Shown: positions 1-5,526, counted from the stretch's first letter. The stretch: 5,902 nucleotides of DNA from Verrucomicrobia bacterium UBA1211 (GCA_002309585.1 DBXN01000024.1:459-6360); one strand, 5' to 3'. The notes: generated from the letters alone by a model not told the origin. Numbers and translations are program-made.

Positions 1-6
1 TGTGCG

Positions 7-26
7 CGCGGGCTAACTCGCCCGCG
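7..26 (+). terminator. GC-rich hairpin, possible terminator of a gene left of the window
   Basis: A perfect 7-bp stem (CGCGGGC at 7-13 pairs with GCCCGCG at 20-26) closes a 6-nt loop. It is followed on the plus strand by a pyrimidine-rich run (TTCCTCTTCTC) rather than a clean T tract. It could end a plus-strand transcript entering from the left, or lie behind the doubtful minus-strand ORF that stops at 115. Only the hairpin is seen; the terminator role is inferred. Confidence 0.35.
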
Positions 27-35
27 TTCCTCTTC

Positions 36-63
36 TCAACCCGCAACGCTCAACCCTCAACTG
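36..63. repeat. Degenerate 7-bp tandem word array (TCAACCC-like)
   Basis: Four consecutive heptamers read TCAACCC (36-42), GCAACGC (43-49), TCAACCC (50-56) and TCAACTG (57-63). Unit length is exact and the core CAAC is kept in every unit. The 12-mer CAACCCTCAACT at 51-62 recurs inverted at 142-153. The array sits beside a GC hairpin in non-coding sequence, as does a second heptamer array at 5552-5579. No function is known to me; it looks like intergenic filler repeat. Confidence 0.45.
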
Positions 64-153
64 CCCCCATCGTAGCCGCAGATTGCTTGATCGCGTTTCA
101 TCCGCCGGGGGACCTCATGTTGATGACTCGTCAGGGTTTTTAGTTGAGGGTTG
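51..153. repeat. 12-bp inverted repeat (51-62 / 142-153)
   Basis: CAACCCTCAACT at 51-62 is the exact reverse complement of AGTTGAGGGTTG at 142-153, with 79 bp between. The pairing does not extend past 12 bp on either side. The right copy falls in the last codons of the doubtful ORF at 115-555, so the tail of that ORF may be repeat rather than protein. It may be two copies of the same intergenic word inserted in opposite orientation, not a functional RNA stem. Confidence 0.4.
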
Positions 154-555
154 GGCATCTTTCTCCCGCTTCACATCGGAAGGGTTGTCCCGCATAGGGA
201 GGTCAAGGTCAATCACAGAGCCGGTTAACCCATCAAATGTTTTTACCCCCCAGTCCGTGGGGAAGGTCATTTTACTACCCGGATATGTCTTTATGGAACC
301 GAGCGTGCCGGGGACATAGATTGATACGGCGTTTGTCGCGATGATCGGTTTCACGGCTGAAGATGACCGTGTCGATTCCGAGACGCTTTTTGCGACCATA
401 TCATAGAAAGTTTCCCCGTTTCCGAAAACAAGCGACCCTTTAAAGCCGAAACGGACACGGTCGAGCGGGAGTTTCTCCCGGATGGGGACGGGATCTTCCA
501 GCCACTTGTCCTCCGTAGCTTTGGCGGAGGAGGAACCACCCAACCACCTAACCAC
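115..555 (-). CDS. Doubtful hypothetical ORF or remnant of a decayed gene
   Basis: The reading frame is 146 codons from a GTG at 555 to a TGA at 115. I do not recognise the product. Its first 17 or so residues (MVRWLGGSSSAKATEDK) come from the octamer array and hairpin element at 501-557, so this start is almost certainly not genuine. Its last dozen residues cover a copy of the CAACCCTCAACT word. The middle (about residues 20-130) looks more protein-like: mixed hydrophobic and polar residues, FGFKG, SIYVPG and VIDLDLPM strings, and no low complexity. It is AT-richer than the neighbouring genes. There is no Shine-Dalgarno at 555, no signal peptide and no membrane segment. It could be the C-terminal remnant of a larger gene, a small foreign gene, or chance. 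Confidence 0.25.
   Translation of the reverse strand: MVRWLGGSSSAKATEDKWLEDPVPIREKLPLDRVRFGFKGSLVFGNGETFYDMVAKSVSESTRSSSAVKPIIATNAVSIYVPGTLGSIKTYPGSKMTFPTDWGVKTFDGLTGSVIDLDLPMRDNPSDVKREKDAQPSTKNPDESST
501..533 (-). repeat. Intergenic hairpin element (SSSAKATEDK-type)
   Basis: TCCTCCG (509-515) pairs with CGGAGGA (525-531), giving a 7-bp stem around a 9-nt loop, TAGCTTTGG. Translated on the minus strand it gives the phrase SSSAKATEDKW. I recall that phrase at the start of many spurious hypothetical proteins in environmental bacterial genomes, which suggests a dispersed intergenic repeat. Only one copy lies in this window, so dispersal is recollection, not something seen here. It directly abuts the 8-bp word array starting at 534. 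Confidence 0.45.
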
Positions 556-604
556 ACTTTTAAACTTTTCGCCTTTTAATCTTTTATCCGTTTCCCCTTT
601 CCCG
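534..604. repeat. Degenerate 8-bp tandem word array
   Basis: From 534 the sequence falls into 8-bp words: AACCACCC, AACCACCT, AACCACAC, then, sharing the C at 557, CTTTTAAA (557-564), CTTTTCGC (565-572), CTTTTAAT (573-580), CTTTTATC (581-588), and weaker CGTTTCCC (589-596) and CTTTCCCG (597-604). The first five bases are fixed in four consecutive CTTTT units while the last three vary. The array joins the hairpin element on its left and the candidate -10 of the polyferredoxin gene on its right, so it occupies that gene's promoter spacer. Confidence 0.5.
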
Positions 605-610
605 TATGAT
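605..610 (+). promoter_or_regulatory. Candidate -10 box for the polyferredoxin operon
   Basis: TATGAT at 605-610 is one base from the sigma-70 consensus TATAAT. Seven bases separate it from the ATG at 618, so a transcript could begin at or next to that start codon, leaving little or no leader. The region 17 bp upstream is only T-rich (TTTTAT at 582-587), so no good -35 box is seen. The same bases contain an alternative ATG at 606, which would be upstream of such a transcript. Confidence 0.3.
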
Positions 611-617
611 TTACGGC

Positions 618-1793
618 ATGAAAAAAGTTTGGGGCCGTTGGATTGTCCGCGCCTTGGCGCTGACGGCGGCGGCGGGTTTGATCGTTTGCGGAAACAGATG
701 GGACGGGACGGCCGGAGCGCTTCCCCGCCTCAGCCCCTGGGTCGCGGTTTTGTCGCTCGCGCTCCGCGCCTTCAGCGTGTGGCTGATCGGTGCCGGGATC
801 ATCGCGCTCGCCTCGCTCTTCATTCCCCGCTTTTTCTGCGTCTGGCTCTGTCCGGCGGGAACCTGCCGGGACCTCCTCACCTTTGGCCGTACCCCGTGGC
901 GAGGGTCGGCCCGCATCCCCGCGCTGGGCATTGGGCTGGCAACCCTCGGCATCGGGGCGGCGCTCCTGAAACTGCCGCTGTTCATGTGGCTTGACCCGCT
1001 GGTGATCCTCCACGCGCTCGGCGGCGCGTTCCGGCCCGGCCCGCTCACTCTGACCGACTGGCTGTCCGCCCTGGCCGCGCCCGTCCTCCTGTTCCTCCTC
1101 TTTCTCGCCTTCCCGGGGCTCTGGTGCGCGAAGCTCTGTCCCCTCGGCGCCCTCCAGACCCTTCTCCATGCCCTGCCCCGCCTCCTGATGAAATCGCGGC
1201 CCCCGGCGGAACGCGCCGCGCGGTCCGGTCTGGCCAGGCGCGCCTTCCTCGGGATCGGCGCCGGGGCCGCCTACCGCGCCCTCATCCCCCCGAAGGCGGA
1301 AGCGGCGGCCATCCGCCCGCCCGGAACGGCGGGCGAGGCGGCCTTTCTGCGGCAATGCGTCCGGTGCGGCGCGTGTGCCCGGGCCTGCCCCGTCGGCCTG
1401 ATCCGTTTCGGCGGAAGCGGCGGCGGCATGGCGGCTTGGCTCGCGCCGGAGGTGACGTTTGACAATGACTACTGCCAGCCCTCCTGCACCGCCTGCGGAG
1501 CGGCCTGTCCGACCGGCGCGATCCGCGCCTTCACCCTCGCCGACAAATTCGCCCGTCCGCTGGGCCTCGCCGTGTGTGACCGGGAACGCTGCCGTTCCGC
1601 CCAGGCCCAGGAGTGCGGGACGTGCGCGAACGCCTGCCCTCACGCCGCGCTGGATCTCCGGTGGGATCCGGTCAACCTCTCAAGCCAAGTCGTTATCAAA
1701 GCCGAATCCTGCGTCGGATGCGGCTGCTGCGAATATGTCTGCCCCGAAACCCCCAAGGCGATCCGGGTGATACCCAGAAAGGACAACCCATGA
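618..1793 (+). CDS. Membrane polyferredoxin, NapH-NapG-like fusion (4Fe-4S)
   Basis: An inner-membrane iron-sulfur protein of 391 residues that looks like NapH fused to NapG, the electron-transfer subunits of periplasmic nitrate reductase systems. The N-terminal half has four hydrophobic segments (about 9-26, 44-69, 100-118, 151-167) and the two CxxxCP motifs typical of NapH (C74-C78-P and C170-C174-P). Residues 206-212 (ARRAFLG) form a twin-arginine motif with a weak hydrophobic stretch and an AEA site near 227-229, as at the start of NapG. The C-terminal half follows NapG closely: an IRPPG segment, then four cysteine clusters at C247/250/253/257, C286/290/293/297, C325/333/336/340 and C365/368/371/375, the third with NapG's C-x7-C-x2-C-x3-CP spacing. 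The start at 618 (MKKVWGRW) is preferred for its typical N-terminus; ATG 606 adds four residues, and neither has a clear Shine-Dalgarno. It overlaps the next gene by ATGA. No napA, napB or napC is present, so its electron partner is unknown and I give no symbol. Confidence 0.88.
   Translation: MKKVWGRWIVRALALTAAAGLIVCGNRWDGTAGALPRLSPWVAVLSLALRAFSVWLIGAGIIALASLFIPRFFCVWLCPAGTCRDLLTFGRTPWRGSARIPALGIGLATLGIGAALLKLPLFMWLDPLVILHALGGAFRPGPLTLTDWLSALAAPVLLFLLFLAFPGLWCAKLCPLGALQTLLHALPRLLMKSRPPAERAARSGLARRAFLGIGAGAAYRALIPPKAEAAAIRPPGTAGEAAFLRQCVRCGACARACPVGLIRFGGSGGGMAAWLAPEVTFDNDYCQPSCTACGAACPTGAIRAFTLADKFARPLGLAVCDRERCRSAQAQECGTCANACPHAALDLRWDPVNLSSQVVIKAESCVGCGCCEYVCPETPKAIRVIPRKDNP
1778..1783 (+). 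promoter_or_regulatory. Ribosome binding site deciding the YihY-family start
   Basis: AAAGGA lies 6 nt before the ATG at 1790, inside the last codons of the polyferredoxin gene. It supports 1790 over the in-frame upstream ATG at 1613, which would overlap the upstream gene by 180 bp. Confidence 0.6.
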
Positions 1794-3331
1794 GCGAGAC
1801 AACCTCGAAATTCTCCCAAACCGCCAAACGGCTCCAAACGGTCCGGAAGATCCTCCATGAGCCGGTTCTGACCAACGACCCCAAATCCATCCGTGTCAGC
1901 AAACGTGTCGCCCAGCCCGCCCTTGCCATCTTCCGGAGTTTCAAGAAGGACAAATGCCCGCTCCACGCCGCATCGCTCACCTTCTTCTCCCTCATGGCGC
2001 TCGTACCCGTGCTCGCCCTGATCCTCTCGATGGCGCGGGCCTTCGGCGGCGCCGAACTGGCGAAATCCAAAATCAACCAGCAGATCGACAGTCTGATCGC
2101 CCAGATGGAACAGGCGGTCACCAAAAACGCCGAAGCCGCCAAGGCGCAGGTTGAGGAGAAGCCGGCACCGCAGGCCGAAGCCGCGCCGCAGGAGAAGCGG
2201 GAACGGACGGACACCGGGGAGGCCCCCGGCGATCCGGAGGCGAAGGTCGGCGCGGAAGCCCCCTCCCAGGAGGCGATGGCCAACGCCTTCGCCGCCCAGG
2301 TGCGTGAGATCTCCAACCGGATTCTGGCCCAGATCGACAACATCGGATTCGGCACGTTGGGCGGGATCGGCGCGGTGATGCTGATCTGGATGGCGATCGG
2401 GGTTTTGGGCAAGGTCGAGTCGAGCTTCAACGACATCTGGGGGGTCGAGAAACCCCGTACCCTCTACCGGAAGGTCTCCGACTACCTGTTCGCGATCATG
2501 ATCCTCCCATTCCTGATGATCGCCGCATCGACCATCCCGGTCGTCACCCAGGTCACCCGGTTCATGGACAAGACGGTGGGCGGAAGGGTCGCGGTCTTCT
2601 TCCGGACCCTGGTCGAGAGCGGCTTCACGAAGATCGCCGTCACCCTGATGCTCGGCACCCTGGTCTTCGCCTTCCTGCTCGGCTTCATGCCGAACACCAA
2701 GGTCAAACCGCTCCCCGCCCTCTGCGGCGGCTTCATCACGGCGCTCTTGTTCGGACTGTGGTTCAAGCTCTGCACCATGCTCCAAATCGGCATCGGCAAC
2801 TACAGCAAACTCTACGGCGGCTTCGCGGCCCTTCCCATCCTGCTGGGTTGGTTCAACGTGAGCTGGCAGATCATCCTGCTGGGCGGGGAGATCGTCTTCG
2901 CCATCCAGAACCGGACGACCTACGGAATCGAGGAGCTCGCCTCCACCGCCAGCGTGCGGGCCCGTTTCCTGCTGGCACTGGCCTTCTGCATTGAAACCGC
3001 CAAATTCGCAAAACGGAAGGATGGCGGACCCTTCTCGGTCGAAACCTTCGCGCGCGACCGCCACCTTCCCGTTCGGTTGGTTCAGAATATCCTGGAGGAT
3101 CTGACCCGCAACAAGATTCTGGTCGCCATCGCCGACCAGCCCGGCTCCTACCTGCTCTGCAAATGCGGCAGCAGCATCACCATTGCGGAACTGATCAAAG
3201 TGCTGATGGAGGATGGCGCCGCGCCGGAAGAGCTGGGGCTCCAGAATCTGGACCGGAACATCTGGGCGGTCGATCAGCAACTGGGCCAGCATCTGGACGC
3301 CCAATTCGCCCAAACGCTGACCTCCCTCTGA
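1790..3331 (+). CDS. YihY/BrkB family inner-membrane protein (UPF0761-like)
   Basis: A 513-residue protein of the YihY/virulence factor BrkB family, once misnamed ribonuclease BN; its biochemical role is not settled. Six membrane segments are visible (about 57-83, 188-208, 230-258, 278-300, 308-332, 343-372). Family signatures include ASLTFFSLMALVPVLAL in the first segment, SFNDIWGV (212-219), PNTKVKPLPALCGG (301-314) and NYSKLYGGFAALPILLGW (337-354), followed by LLGGE. Two things lengthen it beyond a typical member of about 300 residues. One is an Ala/Glu/Pro-rich charged insertion (about 105-165) between segments 1 and 2. The other is a soluble C-terminal region (about 385-513) whose part around 414-448 (FSVETFARDRHLPVRLVQNILEDL) resembles a winged-helix DNA-binding fold. 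The gene starts on the ATGA overlap with the polyferredoxin, so it is probably co-translated, though no functional link between the two families is known to me. It ends 15 bp from the convergent pyrB, with no obvious terminator. Confidence 0.9.
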   Translation: MSETTSKFSQTAKRLQTVRKILHEPVLTNDPKSIRVSKRVAQPALAIFRSFKKDKCPLHAASLTFFSLMALVPVLALILSMARAFGGAELAKSKINQQIDSLIAQMEQAVTKNAEAAKAQVEEKPAPQAEAAPQEKRERTDTGEAPGDPEAKVGAEAPSQEAMANAFAAQVREISNRILAQIDNIGFGTLGGIGAVMLIWMAIGVLGKVESSFNDIWGVEKPRTLYRKVSDYLFAIMILPFLMIAASTIPVVTQVTRFMDKTVGGRVAVFFRTLVESGFTKIAVTLMLGTLVFAFLLGFMPNTKVKPLPALCGGFITALLFGLWFKLCTMLQIGIGNYSKLYGGFAALPILLGWFNVSWQIILLGGEIVFAIQNRTTYGIEELASTASVRARFLLALAFCIETAKFAKRKDGGPFSVETFARDRHLPVRLVQNILEDLTRNKILVAIADQPGSYLLCKCGSSITIAELIKVLMEDGAAPEELGLQNLDRNIWAVDQQLGQHLDAQFAQTLTSL

Positions 3332-3346
3332 TCCCGTCAGACGCGC

Positions 3347-4432
3347 CTAGAAATTCGCCCGGTGGTAGTCGAGGATGGCGTGTTCGCACCCGAAGACCAT
3401 CGCGATCAAGGCGGTCCGGATCCACATGCCGTTCCGCATCTGGCGCCAATACATCGCCCGGGGATCGCCGTCAACCTCGGTCGAGATCTCGTCGCGCCTC
3501 GGCAGCGGATGCATGATGATCGCCCGCGGGGAGAGCAGGGCCAGTTCGTTCAGCCCGAACTTGAAATGGCTGGTGTCGATCCGGGCGCTCTCGCCCTTCG
3601 ACTTGTCCCACTCGTCCTGAATCCGGGTCATGTAGACGGCGTCCGCCTCGGGGATGACCGCCTGGAGATTGTTTGAACAGGCGTAGCTCACCCCCTTCTT
3701 ATCCAGAATCTCGAGAACGTCCGGCGCAATCTGGAGCGGTTCCGGGGCGACGAAGATCTGGCGGATGTTGCTGAAGTTGGTTAACAGGTAGGAGAGCGAA
3801 CGGACCGTGCGGCCCCGCAGCAGATCGCCGCAGAAGACCACCGTCCGGTCCCGCAGCCCGCCCCGCCGCTCGAAACTGCGCAGCAGGGTATAGATGTCCA
3901 GCAGGGCCTGGGTCGGATGCTGGTCGGGTCCCGATCCCGCGTTGATGATCGGGATCGGGCGGTCGGAGTTCGAGAGGGTCCAGGCCATCTGCTCCGCCAG
4001 CCCCTTCTCCGGCGTCCGCATGATGATCAGGTCGAAGTACGAACTGAAGGTCCGGATGGAATCCTCCTTCGACTCGCCCTTGAACTCGGAGGAGATTGAG
4101 GTGTCGCGGACCTCCGCCGTCTTCATGCCCAGAATCTGGCAGGCGGAGATGAAGGAGAGGAAGGTTCGGGAACTGGGCTGGGAGAAGTAGAGCATCGCGC
4201 GCTTGTGGCAAACCTGCGACTGGAGAAACGCCGTTCCGGCGCGGGTCTTCGCGATGGCCCGGATGGCGTTGGCGAGCAGCGCCAGCCGCTCCAGCAACGC
4301 CTCATCGAACTGCTGCGCGAAAAGCGTATGGTAGATGGTCCCGTCCCGGTGGGCCAGATAGGCGCTTTTCTCCTCCAGCGGCAACGCCTGGAAGGTCTTC
4401 CAGGGGATATCAAAGATATTATGCTTTCTCAT
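3347..4432 (-). CDS. pyrB: Aspartate carbamoyltransferase catalytic chain
   Basis: Catalyses carbamoyl phosphate plus L-aspartate to N-carbamoyl-L-aspartate, the committed step of cytosolic pyrimidine synthesis. Active-site elements are all present when aligned by eye to E. coli PyrB: the carbamoyl-phosphate loop PSSRTFLSF (86-94; S87, R89, T90), the 80s-loop lysine K118 in FKGE, R139 in IMRTPEKG, HPTQ (172-175), R208 in GRTVRSL, R270 in MTRIQDE, and HPLPRRDEI (308-316). The C-terminal DPRAMYWRQMRNG segment is a strong PyrB signature against other carbamoyltransferases. At 361 residues it is about 50 longer than E. coli PyrB, mostly through some 35 extra N-terminal residues. The usual loop is changed from STRTR to SSRTF. 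The ATG at 4432 is chosen because AAGGAGGAG ends 5 nt before it; the in-frame GTG at 4438 overlaps that site. It lies 82 bp downstream of argF on the same strand. No pyrI regulatory chain is in the window. Confidence 0.95.
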   Translation of the reverse strand: MRKHNIFDIPWKTFQALPLEEKSAYLAHRDGTIYHTLFAQQFDEALLERLALLANAIRAIAKTRAGTAFLQSQVCHKRAMLYFSQPSSRTFLSFISACQILGMKTAEVRDTSISSEFKGESKEDSIRTFSSYFDLIIMRTPEKGLAEQMAWTLSNSDRPIPIINAGSGPDQHPTQALLDIYTLLRSFERRGGLRDRTVVFCGDLLRGRTVRSLSYLLTNFSNIRQIFVAPEPLQIAPDVLEILDKKGVSYACSNNLQAVIPEADAVYMTRIQDEWDKSKGESARIDTSHFKFGLNELALLSPRAIIMHPLPRRDEISTEVDGDPRAMYWRQMRNGMWIRTALIAMVFGCEHAILDYHRANF

Positions 4433-4437
4433 CCGCA

Positions 4438-4446
4438 CTCCTCCTT
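4438..4446 (-). promoter_or_regulatory. Strong Shine-Dalgarno of pyrB
   Basis: On the minus strand the sequence reads AAGGAGGAG, with the GGAGG core 7 nt before ATG 4432. This is the strongest ribosome site in the window. It excludes the in-frame GTG at 4438, which overlaps it. Confidence 0.75.
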
Positions 4447-4468
4447 CGCCTGACAGTCATTATGGAAT

Positions 4469-4498
4469 GAAGGCTATCGATTCCCATCGATAGCCTTC
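4469..4498 (-). promoter_or_regulatory. Perfect 13-bp hairpin between argF and pyrB
   Basis: GAAGGCTATCGAT (4469-4481) and ATCGATAGCCTTC (4486-4498) are exact inverted copies around a 4-nt loop (TCCC on the plus strand). The hairpin begins 17 bp after the argF stop and ends 36 bp before the pyrB start. No T tract follows it on the minus strand (ATTCCATAATG), so it is not a classical intrinsic terminator. It may be an RNA stability or processing stem, a partial terminator, or a DNA operator. A CATAAT box (4459-4464, minus strand) just beyond it could be a weak -10 for pyrB, without a convincing -35. Confidence 0.6.
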
Positions 4499-4514
4499 CG
4501 TCACCCTCATTCAC

Positions 4515-5519
4515 TTAACTCTTTGCCGGATCCCCGATCGCCGAGACATACAATGCCTTGATCGTATGCATCCGGTTCTCCGCCTCAATGAAGACCTTGG
4601 AGAAGTCGGACTCGAACACGTCATCCGTCACCTCCAGCGCGCCGCTTTCGGCGGAAACCGTCGTTTCATGGTCATGGAAAGCCGGAAGGCAGTGGAGGAA
4701 GATCAGCTCCCCGCCTTGATTCCCCGTCGCCGCGACCAGGTCCATGTTGACCTGATAGGGCCGCAGCAGCTTCAGCCGGACCTCCTTCTGGGCCTCCTCG
4801 CCCATCGACACCCACACGTCGGTGTAGAGGACATTCGCGCCCTTCACGCCCTGTTTGGGATCGTTGCAGACGGTGACCGTGGAACCGTTCGCCGCCGCAA
4901 CCGCAACCGCCGCATCCACCAGCGCCTTCTCGGGCGTCAGCTCGGCCGGGGTACAGTTCACATAGTCGATGCCCGCCTTCGCGCAGCCGACCATCAGGGA
5001 GTTGGCGACGTTGTTCCTGCCATCCCCCACATAGGCCACGCGCAACCCCTTCAACCGACCGAAGGTCTCCTTCATCGTCATCAGGTCGGCGAGAATCTGG
5101 GTCGGGTGGCAATCGTCGGTCAGGCCGTTCCAGACCGGCACGCCCGAATAGGCCTTCAGCGTCTCGACCGTCTTCTGGGCGAACCCCCGGAAGAGGATGC
5201 CGTCGAAAATCCGGCCCAGCACGCGGGCGGTATCCTTTACGGACTCCTTCGCGCCCAAATGGATATCGTTCTTGGTCAGATATTCCGCATCGCCGCCCTC
5301 ATCGCGGATGGCGATGGAGGCGGAGTTGCGCGTCCGCGTCGAACTCTTCTCGAAGATCAGCGCGACGTGCTTGCGGTGCAGCAGCTCGCCCCGGACGCCC
5401 GCCTTCCGGCGCGCCTTCAGCGCAATCGCCAACTCAACCAAATCCAACATCTCGGCATCGGTAAAATCCGACAGCCGAAGCAACGAACGGTTCTTTAACG
5501 CAGGATTCCAATTCAGCAT
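4515..5519 (-). CDS. argF: Ornithine carbamoyltransferase
   Basis: Catalyses carbamoyl phosphate plus L-ornithine to L-citrulline plus phosphate, in cytosolic arginine synthesis. The 334-residue length matches E. coli ArgI/ArgF. Motifs in order: carbamoyl-phosphate loop EKSSTRTR (57-64), KESVKDTARVLGR (91-103), RG (111-112) where the family has FRGF/YRGY, CHPTQ (137-141), GDGRNN (165-170), the ornithine-binding loop DVWVSMGEE (234-242), HCLPAFHD (276-283) with the OTC-specific cysteine C277, and ENRMHTIKA near the C-terminus. The SMG loop and HCLP distinguish it from aspartate carbamoyltransferase. After the loop it reads NSAS where the family usually has a Ser-Phe-Glu sequence. The start at 5519 (MLNWNP) is chosen because GGGGGAGAG lies just upstream and the length fits the family; an 11-residue extension to 5552 is formed by a GC-rich repeat. 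Nothing visible separates arginine-biosynthetic from catabolic (arcB) use, but no arcA or arcC is present. Confidence 0.94.
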   Translation of the reverse strand: MLNWNPALKNRSLLRLSDFTDAEMLDLVELAIALKARRKAGVRGELLHRKHVALIFEKSSTRTRNSASIAIRDEGGDAEYLTKNDIHLGAKESVKDTARVLGRIFDGILFRGFAQKTVETLKAYSGVPVWNGLTDDCHPTQILADLMTMKETFGRLKGLRVAYVGDGRNNVANSLMVGCAKAGIDYVNCTPAELTPEKALVDAAVAVAAANGSTVTVCNDPKQGVKGANVLYTDVWVSMGEEAQKEVRLKLLRPYQVNMDLVAATGNQGGELIFLHCLPAFHDHETTVSAESGALEVTDDVFESDFSKVFIEAENRMHTIKALYVSAIGDPAKS

Positions 5520-5526
5520 CTCAATT

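Noticed and set aside
83..319. A 78-codon plus-strand frame opposite the doubtful ORF
   Set aside because: No ribosome site, no recognisable motif, and it covers the inverted 12-mer; less protein-like than the minus-strand reading.
466..480. CGGGAG-TTT-CTCCCG hairpin
   Set aside because: A 6-bp perfect stem, but isolated, with no T tract or neighbouring gene end; compatible with chance.
482..994. A 170-codon plus-strand frame starting in the repeat block
   Set aside because: It crosses the hairpin element and octamer array, then shadows the polyferredoxin in a different frame with an Arg/Pro/His-rich product.
576..1643. A 355-codon minus-strand open frame opposite the polyferredoxin
   Set aside because: Low-complexity Gly/Arg/Glu/Ala string with no motif; the plus strand encodes ordered cysteine clusters.
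1613..1789. Upstream extension of the YihY-family gene
   Set aside because: It overlaps the cysteine-cluster region of the polyferredoxin in another frame, is Arg/Pro-rich, and the ATG at 1790 has a good ribosome site.
1640..3313. A 557-codon minus-strand open frame opposite the YihY-family gene
   Set aside because: Composition is Asp/Gly/Glu/Arg/His-rich without domains, as expected from the complement of GC-rich codons; the plus strand carries clear family motifs and membrane segments.
3328..3340. CTGA...TCAG mini-stem in the convergent gap
   Set aside because: Only 4 bp of pairing; too weak to call a bidirectional terminator.
4566..5498. A 310-codon plus-strand open frame opposite argF
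   Set aside because: It is the antisense shadow of argF, Arg/His/Leu-rich with no recognisable fold and no ribosome site.
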